A stretch of 32,222 nucleotides of DNA, from contig CAIZNH010000025.1 in NCBI GenBank assembly GCA_903934325.1, forward strand, positions 1-32,222, in the 5' to 3' direction. Below, piece after piece: positions 14,381-22,095 of the stretch (its first letter is position 1; each line of letters starts with the position of its first letter). Both the position numbers and the translations under genes were made by a program. This DNA comes from an uncultured Alphaproteobacteria bacterium. GTDB taxonomy: Bacteria; Pseudomonadota; Alphaproteobacteria; Sphingomonadales; Sphingomonadaceae. Under the pieces are notes generated by a model. That model saw only the letters and a list, made by a program, of their open reading frames with translations, was not told where the DNA came from and searched no databases.

Positions 14381-16066
14381 GTGCCTCAAGCCATGCGTAG
14401 CGCCGCCGCGCTGCTGGTCGATTGCCTTGCAACCCAGGGGTGCGACCGGATCTTCACTGTGCCGGGCGAAAGCTTCCTCAGCGTGCTCGATGCCCTGCCC
14501 GATCATCCCGAAATCGAGGTGGTTACCTGCCGTCAGGAAGGTGGAGTGGCCTTTATGGCCTGCGCCGACGGAGCGATGAACGCCGCAGGATCGGGGCGGC
14601 CGGGTGTGGCCTTCGTCACCCGCGGCCCGGGGGCGACCAATGCCTCGATCGGCGTCCATGTCGCACATCAGGATTCGCAGCCGATGATCCTGTTCGTGGG
14701 CGATGTGGCGCGCGGCATGCAGGGGCGCGAGGGGTTTCAGGAGGTCGACTTTCCGGCCTTCTTCGCACCCCTCTGCAAATGGGCAGCGAAGATCGATGAT
14801 CCGGCGCGCATCCCAGAATATGTCGCGCGTGCCTATGCCGTGGCGATGAACGGGCGGCCCGGCCCGGTGGTGCTGGCCCTGCCCGAGGATATGCTGGTCG
14901 ACGAGGTGCCCGTCAGCCTTGCGCCGCGCCCCTTCGTCACCCGCACCGCGCAGGCTGTGTGCCCCGATGCCATGGCCGCGCTGTTCGATCTGATTGCCGA
15001 TGCGGCGAGCCCGGTCGCGATCATCGGCGGGGCGGGCTGGAACGCCAAGGCGCGCGAAAACTTCCAGGCCTTTGCCGAGCGCATCGGATTGCCCGTCGCC
15101 ACTGCTTTCCGCCGTCAGGACGCGATTGCGCCCGATAGCCCGGTCTATGCCGGCAATTTGGGCTATGGCCCGAACCCCGGACTGGTCGAGCGCATCCGCA
15201 ACGCCGACCTCATTATCGCGGTGGGCGCGCGGCTGGGCGAGGCGACGACCGATGGCTACACCATCCCCACGCTCGAACATCCCGGGCAGACGCTGGTCCA
15301 CATCCACCCCGATCCCGAGGAACTGGGCCGGGTCTATCGCACCGATCTGGCGCTGTGCTGTGGGGTGGACGAATTCGCCGAATGTGCCGCCCTGTGGGAA
15401 GACAGCGCGGTGATCCCCTTCGATGCGGGGGCTGAGGCCCATGCCGAATGGCTCGCATGGAGCACACCGCAAGCGTCGGGCGCGACGATGGATCTGGGGC
15501 TGTGCGTTGCGGCGATGCGCGAAGTGCTGCCGGACGACACGATGATCTGCAACGGCGCGGGCAACTTTGCCGGATGGTGGCACCGCCACTGGCACTACCG
15601 GGCCTATCCCGGCCAACTCGCGCCCACCTGCGGAGCGATGGGTTACGGCGTGCCTGCCGCTGTCGCTGCCGCCTTGCGCTATCCGGAGCGCACCGTGGTC
15701 GCCGTGGCGGGGGACGGCGACTTCCTGATGAACGGTCAGGAACTCGCCACCGCCGCGCAACACGGCGCGAACCTCATCGTGGTGGTGGTCGATAACGGCG
15801 CCTACGGCACGATCCGCATGCACCAGGAGCGCGAATATCCCGGCCGCGTGTCAGCGACGGTTCTCGCGAATCCCGATTTCGCGATGCTGGGCGCGGCCTA
15901 TGGCGCGTGGAGCGCGAAGGTGACGACGACCGAGGAATTCATCGCCGCGCTGGAAGAAGCGAGGGGCCGGACCGGCATCCGCCTGATCCACGCCCTCACC
16001 GATCTCGAACGGATTGCCGCAAGCGGCGCGACGATTTCCGGCCTGCGGGCACGCGCAAAAGGCTGA
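14381..16066 (+). CDS. Thiamine diphosphate-dependent enzyme, acetolactate synthase-like
   Basis: The 561-residue protein has the three-domain layout of the pyruvate oxidase/acetolactate synthase group. The N-terminal Pyr domain (about 1-170) carries the expected ThDP-activating glutamate E53 in CRQEGGVAFMA and the RGPGATNASIGVHVAHQDSQ stretch. The central domain (about 190-320) and C-terminal PP domain follow, the latter with VAGDGDFLMNGQE and VVVDNGAYGTI (the GDG...N metal and diphosphate site). No small regulatory subunit, KARI or DHAD gene is adjacent, so it is probably not the branched-chain biosynthetic enzyme; the substrate is unknown. GTG at 14381 has GGGAGAG just upstream. Confidence 0.88.
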   Translation: MPQAMRSAAALLVDCLATQGCDRIFTVPGESFLSVLDALPDHPEIEVVTCRQEGGVAFMACADGAMNAAGSGRPGVAFVTRGPGATNASIGVHVAHQDSQPMILFVGDVARGMQGREGFQEVDFPAFFAPLCKWAAKIDDPARIPEYVARAYAVAMNGRPGPVVLALPEDMLVDEVPVSLAPRPFVTRTAQAVCPDAMAALFDLIADAASPVAIIGGAGWNAKARENFQAFAERIGLPVATAFRRQDAIAPDSPVYAGNLGYGPNPGLVERIRNADLIIAVGARLGEATTDGYTIPTLEHPGQTLVHIHPDPEELGRVYRTDLALCCGVDEFAECAALWEDSAVIPFDAGAEAHAEWLAWSTPQASGATMDLGLCVAAMREVLPDDTMICNGAGNFAGWWHRHWHYRAYPGQLAPTCGAMGYGVPAAVAAALRYPERTVVAVAGDGDFLMNGQELATAAQHGANLIVVVVDNGAYGTIRMHQEREYPGRVSATVLANPDFAMLGAAYGAWSAKVTTTEEFIAALEEARGRTGIRLIHALTDLERIAASGATISGLRARAKG

Positions 16067-16097
16067 ACCCTGCGAATCCAGCCCCGGTTTGGGTGGG

Positions 16098-16130
16098 AGT
16101 TAGCAGGCAGTTGGCACGCAGTTGGCTGCG
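16098..16130. repeat. Three tandem 11-base imperfect repeats
   Basis: AGTTAGCAGGC (16098-16108), AGTTGGCACGC (16109-16119) and AGTTGGCTGCG (16120-16130) follow one another without spacers. They share AGTT-GC and differ at a few bases. The 11-base period is close to one helical turn, so a protein could bind all copies on one face. They lie between the convergent thiamine-enzyme and EVE genes. Confidence 0.75.
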
Positions 16131-16138
16131 CTCAAGGG

Positions 16139-16202
16139 TGCCAGGGGCGATGTTTCACGTGGAAGCGAAGCTCTGCAAAGCAGAAACATTGAGGCCCTGG
16201 CA
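16139..16202. repeat. Long imperfect palindrome (two nested arm pairs)
   Basis: Outer arms TGCCAGGG (16139-16146) and CCCTGGCA (16195-16202) and inner arms ATGTTTC (16150-16156) and GAAACAT (16183-16189) are nested, separated by a 26-base centre. RNA or DNA could fold into a large stem. It sits 10 bases beyond the EVE gene stop and between convergent genes, so a bidirectional terminator is the plain reading, but no long T-run follows on either strand. Confidence 0.7.
16151..16166. promoter_or_regulatory. parS-like 16-mer (candidate ParB site)
   Basis: TGTTTCACGTGGAAGC differs from the general parS consensus TGTTTCACGTGAAACA at three positions. It keeps a complete left half-site and the central CACGTG. 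Variants with GGAAC in the right half are also known in bacteria, leaving two mismatches. It overlaps the inner left arm of the palindrome, which offers another explanation for its sequence. Confidence 0.35.
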
Positions 16203-16212
16203 GGGGTGTTAT

Positions 16213-16623
16213 TCAGCCTTTTGCCATCTCGCAGATCACCTGCCATTCCGCCGGGGTCACCCCGCAAACCGACAGGCGCGACAGGCGCACGAGCTGCATC
16301 TCCGCCAGCCGCGGCTCGGCCTTGATCGCCGCCAGCGTGACAGGGTGCGCGAATTTCTCCATCGCGCGAAGCTTCACCGCAGCCCACTTGCCGGTCTCGT
16401 CGGTGGGATCGCCGATTCCGGTAACGGTGATTTCGGCAATTCCGACGATCTCAAGCCCCTCGCGCGAGTGGTAGAAGAAGGCCTCGTCACCCACCTGCAT
16501 CGCCATCAGGTTGTTGCGGGCGAGATAGTTGCGCACCCCGTCCCATGTGCCCTCGCCCTCGGCCACCAGATCATCCCAGCTATATTTGAACGGCTCGGAC
16601 TTCATCAGCCAGTAATTGGGCAT
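16213..16623 (-). CDS. EVE domain-containing protein
   Basis: This 136-residue protein is essentially one EVE (PUA-like) domain: NYWLMKSEPFKYSWDDLV at the start, TWDGVRNYLARNNLMAMQVGD, FYHSREGLEIVGIAEI, and a C-terminal LVRLSRLSVCGVTPAEW. EVE domains bind modified bases in DNA or RNA. Stand-alone proteobacterial copies are common and their physiological ligand is mostly unknown. The start is ATG at 16621-16623 with GAGGAG about ten bases upstream; the frame is open further upstream but without family sequence. No methyltransferase or nuclease gene is adjacent, so a defence role is not suggested by context. Confidence 0.9.
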   Translation of the reverse strand: MPNYWLMKSEPFKYSWDDLVAEGEGTWDGVRNYLARNNLMAMQVGDEAFFYHSREGLEIVGIAEITVTGIGDPTDETGKWAAVKLRAMEKFAHPVTLAAIKAEPRLAEMQLVRLSRLSVCGVTPAEWQVICEMAKG

Positions 16624-16805
16624 GGCAAGGCGGCTCCTCGGAATGGCACGGTGTATCCCCGCGCCGTTAGCGCGCCCGGCCGCCCCTCGCCAAGTCCCGC
16701 AGCCGATTAACCCGATATTTAGCGAGCCCTGCGATATCCTGCGAGGACAAGGGCGTATTCCGGGACAACCGGTCCGCCTTTGGCAATTGCGCAGGACTGA
16801 CGGTT

Positions 16806-18461
16806 TTGACGGAACATGAATCACCCAACCCGCTGAAGAGCGCCGAACGCGATGTCGTGGCGCTGGGCATTGCTGCGGCCGCGATCCTGCTGCTGGTGGC
16901 AACCGGCGGCGCGGTCGTGCCCGATGCGGTGTTCTCGCTGCTCGGCAAAGGCCAGGAGCCCAACCGCCTGCTGGTGAGCGCACTGCTGCTCAACATCGCG
17001 CTGATCATCTTCGGCTGGCGGCGTTACAACGAACTGACTCGCGAGATCGCCGAGCGGCGCCGCGCCGAGGATCAGGCCCGCCTGCTGGCAGCCACCGACC
17101 CGCTGACCCACTGCCTCAACCGGCGCGCGATGATCGAGGCCACCGAAGAACTGCGCGAGCGTGCTGCAATGCGCGGCGAGGCCGTGGTCTATTGCATGAT
17201 CGATCTCGATAATTTCAATCAGATCAACGACATGTATGGCCATTCCTGCGGCGACGCGGTGCTGGTCAAGCTGGCCGAACGGATCCGCCAGCTGCTCCCG
17301 CGCGAGGCCCGTCTGGCGCGTCTGGGCGGCGATGAATTCGGCTTTGTCATGGCCTATCCGGTGGGCCACATGGAGCGCATCGACGATCTGGTGATCCGCC
17401 TGTTCGCGAGCATCGCCGAACCGCTCGAAGTGCGCCAGGTCACGGTTGAACTCAGCGTCTCGATCGGCCTTTCGACCGATCACGAAGCCGATGGTTCGCC
17501 CGGCCCCGTGGTCGATGCCGAAACCCTGATGCACCGCGCGGACATGGCGCTCTATCACGCCAAGAAGCAGGGCCGGAACCGCCATTTCTGGTTCGAGACC
17601 AGCATGGAAAACGAGCTGCGCTTCCGCAACCAGCTCGAAACCGGCATCCGCCGCGGGATCGGTCAGAACGAATTCGTGCCCTATTACGAACAGCAGGTGG
17701 ATATCGACAGCGGCGAGCTGGTCGGGTTCGAGATGCTGGCGCGCTGGCATTCGGAACAGCTGGGCGTCGTCAGCCCGGAAATCTTCATCCCCATCGCCGA
17801 GGAAATGGGCCTCATCACCCAGCTGTCCGAACAGCTGATGGACCGCGCCTTTGCCGATGCGCGCGAATGGGACGACAGCCTGACGCTGTCGATCAACATC
17901 TCGCCCGTACAGCTGCGCGATCCGTGGTTTGCGCAGCGGCTTTTGAAGCGCCTCGTCGCTGCCAATTTCCCGCCCCAGCGGCTGGAGATCGAGATCACCG
18001 AAAGCTGCTTGCACGAGAACATCACGCTGGTGCGCTCGATGATCACGTCCCTGCGCAACCAGGGTGTGCACATCAGCCTTGATGATTTCGGCACCGGCTA
18101 TTCGAGCCTCGAACAGCTGCGCAACCTGCCGTTTGACCGGATCAAGATCGATCGCAGCTTCATCAGCGAACTGCGCCAGCCGGCGAGCCGTTCGCGGCTG
18201 GTCGATGCGATCATCGCGCTGGGCCGCGGGCTCGATCTGCCGCTCACGGCAGAGGGCGTGGAGGACGAGGAAATCCTCGACGCACTGCGCTCGATGGGCA
18301 AACTGAAGGCGCAGGGCTATGTCTATGGCAAGCCCGAAACCGCCGATCAGGTGCGCGAGCGGCTGGCCCGCGCGGGCAAACTCGGCAAGGCGCAAGGTGT
18401 GCGCACGCTTGGCGGCGGCCAGACCGGCAGCACCAGCTTGCCCCACGCCGCCAACTCCTGA
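16806..18461 (+). CDS. Membrane-anchored GGDEF-EAL protein (c-di-GMP turnover)
   Basis: Two N-terminal membrane helices (about 17-38 and 54-70) leave the catalytic domains in the cytoplasm with only a short loop outside. A short coiled linker leads to the GGDEF domain (about 92-262), with DLDNFNQINDMYGH and an intact GGDEF at 174-178. The inhibitory RxxD site before it is missing. The EAL domain (about 275-525) keeps the metal and catalytic set: E309 (written EML instead of EAL), N364, the EITES motif, DDFGTGYSS at 426-434, K447 and AEGVE. Phosphodiesterase activity is likely and cyclase activity possible. The start appears to be TTG at 16806, with AGGA about ten bases upstream; no in-frame ATG lies nearby. 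Confidence 0.92.
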   Translation: MTEHESPNPLKSAERDVVALGIAAAAILLLVATGGAVVPDAVFSLLGKGQEPNRLLVSALLLNIALIIFGWRRYNELTREIAERRRAEDQARLLAATDPLTHCLNRRAMIEATEELRERAAMRGEAVVYCMIDLDNFNQINDMYGHSCGDAVLVKLAERIRQLLPREARLARLGGDEFGFVMAYPVGHMERIDDLVIRLFASIAEPLEVRQVTVELSVSIGLSTDHEADGSPGPVVDAETLMHRADMALYHAKKQGRNRHFWFETSMENELRFRNQLETGIRRGIGQNEFVPYYEQQVDIDSGELVGFEMLARWHSEQLGVVSPEIFIPIAEEMGLITQLSEQLMDRAFADAREWDDSLTLSINISPVQLRDPWFAQRLLKRLVAANFPPQRLEIEITESCLHENITLVRSMITSLRNQGVHISLDDFGTGYSSLEQLRNLPFDRIKIDRSFISELRQPASRSRLVDAIIALGRGLDLPLTAEGVEDEEILDALRSMGKLKAQGYVYGKPETADQVRERLARAGKLGKAQGVRTLGGGQTGSTSLPHAANS

Positions 18462-18477
18462 TCCTGCCGCGGCAGGA
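18462..18477. repeat. Perfect 16-base palindrome after the GGDEF-EAL gene
   Basis: TCCTGCCGCGGCAGGA follows directly after the TGA at 18459-18461. It could be a protein-binding operator for the following dapF operon or part of a terminator; no T-run follows. As a hairpin its loop would be very tight, so a DNA-binding site is at least as likely. Confidence 0.5.
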
Positions 18478-18492
18478 CTGGACGCGAGGCCC

Positions 18493-18513
18493 CCGCGTGC
18501 ATAGATGCACGGG
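18493..18513 (+). promoter_or_regulatory. Hairpin over the ribosome-binding region of dapF
   Basis: CGTGCA (18496-18501) pairs with TGCACG (18506-18511) around a four-base loop, and CC/GG extends the stem past one bulged G. It ends two bases before the dapF GTG at 18516, so the region where a Shine-Dalgarno sequence should be is inside the stem. It may limit initiation of dapF or act as the end of the upstream message. Confidence 0.45.
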
Positions 18514-18515
18514 CC

Positions 18516-19346
18516 GTGACAAAGACCATCGCCTTCACCAAGATGCACGGGCTGGGCAACGACTTCGTCGTGCTCGATGCCCGCGCCTGCCCGCTGCCGC
18601 CCATGACGGCGGATATCGCGCGCGCGCTGGGTGACAGGCGCACGGGGATCGGGTTCGATCAGCTGATCCTGCTGGAGCCGAGCGAGGTCCACGATTTCCG
18701 GGTGCGGTTCTTCAACTCCGATGGCAGCGAGGTCAGCGCATGCGGCAATGGCAGCCGCGCGGTGGCGCTGCTCCATGGCGCGCCTGCGGTGGTGGATACG
18801 GGCGGCGGGCCGATTGCGCTCGAACCCACGGCAGGCGGCGCAAGGGTCGACATGGGGGCCCCACGCTTCGACTGGGATGTGATCCCGCTCGCCTATCCGA
18901 TGGACACGCACACCATGCCGGTGGGTTGGGAGACGCTGGAAGGGCCGATGGCGGTCAATGTCGGCAATCCGCACGCGATCTTCTTCGTCGAGGATGCCGA
19001 CGCGGTGGAACTCGACCGGCTCGGCCCGATCATCGAGCATGATCCGCTGTTCCCCGAGCGGGTCAACGTCAATGTCGCGCACATCGCCGGCCCCGACCAT
19101 CTCAAGCTGCGCGTCTGGGAGCGCGGCGCAGGCCTGACACGGGCCTGCGGCACGGGCGCCTGCGCCACCGTGGTCGCAGCGATCCGGCGCGGATTGGTGA
19201 AGAGCCCGGTGCGCGTCACCCTGCCCGGCGGCGATCTTACCATCGCATGGGAACCGGGCGGCAGCATCGTGATGACCGGGCCTGCCACCACCAGCTTTAC
19301 CGGCACCTTCGACTGGGATGATTACGCAGCGGGGGCTGCAAGTTGA
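18516..19346 (+). CDS. dapF: Diaminopimelate epimerase
   Basis: DapF interconverts LL- and meso-diaminopimelate in the cytoplasm, feeding lysine and peptidoglycan synthesis. The 276-residue protein has the two catalytic cysteines of this cofactor-independent epimerase, C76 in SACGNGSRAVA and C211 in RACGTGACATV, plus FTKMHGLGNDFVVLD at the start and VNVGNPHAIFFV in the middle. GTG at 18516 is the start that gives the standard N-terminus; no obvious ribosome site precedes it because of the hairpin there. It heads an overlapping run with mtaB, ftsY and yciB. Confidence 0.97.
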   Translation: MTKTIAFTKMHGLGNDFVVLDARACPLPPMTADIARALGDRRTGIGFDQLILLEPSEVHDFRVRFFNSDGSEVSACGNGSRAVALLHGAPAVVDTGGGPIALEPTAGGARVDMGAPRFDWDVIPLAYPMDTHTMPVGWETLEGPMAVNVGNPHAIFFVEDADAVELDRLGPIIEHDPLFPERVNVNVAHIAGPDHLKLRVWERGAGLTRACGTGACATVVAAIRRGLVKSPVRVTLPGGDLTIAWEPGGSIVMTGPATTSFTGTFDWDDYAAGAAS

Positions 19347-20518
19347 ACGCCCCCCACATCGTGTCGCTCGGCTGCCGCATGAACATCGCCGAGAGTGAAC
19401 GGATGCGCGCCATGCTGGCGGGCGAGGAGAACCTCGTCGTCGTCAATTCCTGCGCTGTCACCGGCGAAGCGCTGCGCCAGACGCGCCAGGCGATCCGCCG
19501 CGCACGCCGCGATCATCCCACCGCCCGCCTGATGGTGACCGGCTGTGCGGCCGAGATCGATCGCGACACGATCGGCGCGATGGAAGAGGTCGACGGCCTC
19601 ATCGCCAATGCCGCCAAGCTCGATCCGCGCAGCTGGAATGTGGCGGGCGAAGCCGCGCCGCTCGCTCCGGCGCGCACCCGTGCCTTCGTGGCGGTGCAGA
19701 ACGGCTGCGATCACGCCTGCACCTTCTGCGTCATCCCGCAAGGCCGGGGGCAGAGCCGCTCGCTCCCCGTCGCTGCCGTGCTGCGCGAAATCGAGACCCA
19801 TCTGGCGGTGGGTGCGCAGGAAATCGTGCTGACCGGCGTGGACCTGACCAGTTGGGGCCATGACTTGCCCGGCACCCCCGGGCTGGGCGTGCTGGTCGAA
19901 GCGATCCTTGCCGCCTTTCCTGCCCTCGCGCGCCTGCGCCTCTCCTCTCTCGACGGGATCGAGATCGACCCTGCCCTGTTCGATCTGCTGGCGCACGAAA
20001 CGCGGGTGATGCCGCACCTCCACCTCTCGCTCCAGCACGGGGCGGACCTGATCCTCAAGCGCATGAAGCGCCGCCATGCCCGCGCCGATGCGGTCGATCT
20101 GGTGAGCCGCCTCAAGGCGCGGCGGCCCGGCATCGCCGTGGGGGCAGACATTATCGCCGGCTTCCCGACCGAGGACGAGGGCCACCACGCGCAGAACCTT
20201 TCGATCATCGACGAACTCGGCATCGTCCATGCCCATGCCTTCCCCTTCTCGCCCCGCCCGGGCACGCCGGCCGCGCGCATGCCGCAATTGGCGCGCGAGG
20301 TGATCAAGGCCCGCGCTGCCGACCTGCGCACCCGCGCCGCCGATACCCGCGCCGCGTGGCTTCAATCGCTTGTGGGCGAAACGCTCCCCGTCCTCGCGGA
20401 ACGCGACGGCACGGGCTATGCGCCCAATTACGCCCGCGTCGCTTTGCCCGATGGGACGGCGGCGGGCAGCATCGTCAATGTGACCGTGCGCGAGGTCAGG
20501 GAGGGCCTGCTCGTATGA
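19343..20518 (+). CDS. mtaB: tRNA t6A37 methylthiotransferase MtaB
   Basis: MtaB is a radical-SAM enzyme that adds a methylthio group to t6A at position 37 of ANN-decoding tRNAs. The 391-residue protein has the three N-terminal cluster cysteines C11 (SLGCRMN), C37 (NSCAVT) and C68 (TGCAAE). The radical-SAM triad C122, C126, C129 lies in NGCDHACTFC. HLHLSLQHGADLILKRMKRRH, AVGADIIAGFPTE and a C-terminal TRAM-like domain follow. This spacing fits the MtaB subgroup rather than MiaB or RimO, though the subgroup call is from memory. TTG at 19343 overlaps the dapF stop (TTGA), so it is probably read by coupling. Confidence 0.92.
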   Translation: MNAPHIVSLGCRMNIAESERMRAMLAGEENLVVVNSCAVTGEALRQTRQAIRRARRDHPTARLMVTGCAAEIDRDTIGAMEEVDGLIANAAKLDPRSWNVAGEAAPLAPARTRAFVAVQNGCDHACTFCVIPQGRGQSRSLPVAAVLREIETHLAVGAQEIVLTGVDLTSWGHDLPGTPGLGVLVEAILAAFPALARLRLSSLDGIEIDPALFDLLAHETRVMPHLHLSLQHGADLILKRMKRRHARADAVDLVSRLKARRPGIAVGADIIAGFPTEDEGHHAQNLSIIDELGIVHAHAFPFSPRPGTPAARMPQLAREVIKARAADLRTRAADTRAAWLQSLVGETLPVLAERDGTGYAPNYARVALPDGTAAGSIVNVTVREVREGLLV

Positions 20519-21441
20519 GTGAAACCAGCTGGACGCAGCGCCTGTTCGGCGGCTTTGCCAAGACGTCCGAGCGCCTCACCGCGAACCTTTCGGGCGTGAG
20601 CAGCGGCACGGCGAAGCTTGACGATGCAACGCTCGACGAAGTCGAAGATGCGCTGATCATGTCGGACCTTGGCCCCTCGGCCGCGGCACGTATCCGCGCC
20701 AAGCTGGCCGAGAAGCGCTTCGGGCTCGAAATTTCCGCGCGCGAGTTGAAGGAGGCCGTGGCCGAGGAAATCGCCGCGATCCTGCGCCCTGTGGCAAAGC
20801 CGCTGGAGATCACTGCCTTCCCGCGCCCGCAGGTGATCCTGGTGATCGGCGTCAACGGCAGCGGCAAGACCACCACCATCGCCAAGCTCGCGCACCTCTT
20901 CATGGAGGATGATTACGGCGTGCTGCTGGCGGCGGGCGACACCTTCCGCGCTGCCGCCATCGGCCAGCTCGCCACCTGGGCGGGACGCATCGGGGTCGAT
21001 ATCGTGCGCGGGCCGGAAGGTGGCGATCCGGCGGCGATCATGTTCGATGCGGTCAAACAGGCGACCGACACCGGGATCGACGCCCTGATCGTGGACACCG
21101 CAGGCCGCCTCCAGAACAAGAAGGAGCTGATGGAGGAACTGGCCAAGATCCGCCGCGTCCTCGGCCGGCTCAATCCCGAAGCCCCGCATGACGTGGTGCT
21201 GGTGCTCGATGCCACCAACGGCCAGAACGCGCTCGCGCAGATCGACGTGTTCAAGGAAGTCGCGGGCGTCACCGGCCTGATCATGACCAAGCTTGATGGC
21301 ACCGCGCGTGGCGGTGTGCTGGTGGCGGCGGCGGAGCAATATGGCCTGCCGATCCACGCGATCGGCGTGGGCGAGAAGATGGAAGACCTGCGTCCGTTCG
21401 ACCCCGATCTGGTGGCGCGGGTGATTGCCGGGATTGCGTGA
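20515..21441 (+). CDS. ftsY: Signal recognition particle receptor FtsY
   Basis: FtsY docks SRP-ribosome complexes at the inner membrane for insertion of membrane proteins. The 308-residue protein consists of the helical N domain (about 5-95) and the GTPase G domain: P-loop GVNGSGKTTT at 112-121, AGDTFRAAAIGQLATWA, DTAGR, and TKLDGTARGG. The acidic A domain of E. coli FtsY is absent, as in many alphaproteobacteria. ATG at 20515 overlaps the mtaB stop (ATGA) and has GGGAGGG upstream; a frame open further upstream only shadows mtaB. Confidence 0.97.
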   Translation: MSETSWTQRLFGGFAKTSERLTANLSGVSSGTAKLDDATLDEVEDALIMSDLGPSAAARIRAKLAEKRFGLEISARELKEAVAEEIAAILRPVAKPLEITAFPRPQVILVIGVNGSGKTTTIAKLAHLFMEDDYGVLLAAGDTFRAAAIGQLATWAGRIGVDIVRGPEGGDPAAIMFDAVKQATDTGIDALIVDTAGRLQNKKELMEELAKIRRVLGRLNPEAPHDVVLVLDATNGQNALAQIDVFKEVAGVTGLIMTKLDGTARGGVLVAAAEQYGLPIHAIGVGEKMEDLRPFDPDLVARVIAGIA

Positions 21442-22088
21442 TGAGCCAGAGCGAAGGGAAGAAAGCCGCCTCCAGCTGGCTCAATGTCGCGGTCGATTAC
21501 GGCCCGCTGCTGGTGTTTCTCGGCGTCTACCGGATGAACGCGCCGGCTGATCCCAGCCCCGCCGGCGAGATCGGCGCGATCATCTATGGCACGGGCGCTT
21601 TCATGATCGCCGCGGTCGCCGCGCTCGCCATCTCGAAATGGCGGCTGGGCAAGGTCTCGCCGATGCTGTGGTTCTCGACCGCGCTGATCGTCGGTTTCGG
21701 CAGCCTCACGATCTTCTTCGGCGATCCGACCTTCGTGCAGCTGAAGCCGACGATCATCTACGCCAGCTTCGGGGTGGTACTGCTCGCGGGCTTTGCGCTC
21801 GGCAAGGCGATGCTCAAGGTGCTGCTCGAAGCCGCGTTCGAGGGCCTTTCGGACGAAGGCTGGCTCAAGCTGTCGCGCAACTGGGGGGTGTTCTTCCTCG
21901 GCCTTGCAGTGCTCAACGAAGTCCTGCGCGCGCAGATGGACTTCGAAGGCTGGCTGTGGGCCAAGATCTGGGTGTTCCTGCCGCTCACCTTCCTCTTCAC
22001 CTTCAGCCAGCTGCCGATGCTGTTGAAGCACGGCCTCAGCTTCGAGGAAAAGGACGAGGTCCTGAAGGACGAACCCCCGACGGGGTGA
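21441..22088 (+). CDS. yciB: Inner-membrane septation protein YciB (IspZ/septation protein A)
   Basis: The 215-residue polytopic protein has about five membrane segments and the family signatures VDYGPLLVFLGVY, LKPTIIYASFGVVLLAG, LKLSRNWGVFFLGLAVLNE and a terminal FTFSQLPMLLKHG. Members help maintain the cell envelope and septation; the biochemical role is not settled. ATG at 21441 overlaps the ftsY stop by one base (TGATG); a GTG three bases earlier is in the same frame. It is the last gene of the dapF operon and ends seven bases before a convergent gene. Confidence 0.93.
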   Translation: MSQSEGKKAASSWLNVAVDYGPLLVFLGVYRMNAPADPSPAGEIGAIIYGTGAFMIAAVAALAISKWRLGKVSPMLWFSTALIVGFGSLTIFFGDPTFVQLKPTIIYASFGVVLLAGFALGKAMLKVLLEAAFEGLSDEGWLKLSRNWGVFFLGLAVLNEVLRAQMDFEGWLWAKIWVFLPLTFLFTFSQLPMLLKHGLSFEEKDEVLKDEPPTG

Positions 22089-22095
22089 GGCGGGC

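Noticed and set aside
16213..16623. EVE-domain gene as part of a defence or modification-dependent restriction system
   Set aside because: It is a single-domain EVE protein with no nuclease, helicase or methyltransferase neighbour; stand-alone copies are common core genes.
16821..19100. A 759-codon open frame on the minus strand opposite the GGDEF-EAL and dapF genes
   Set aside because: It lies entirely antisense to two well-supported genes, is rich in His/Arg/Ala as expected from GC-rich antisense codons, and has no recognisable domain.
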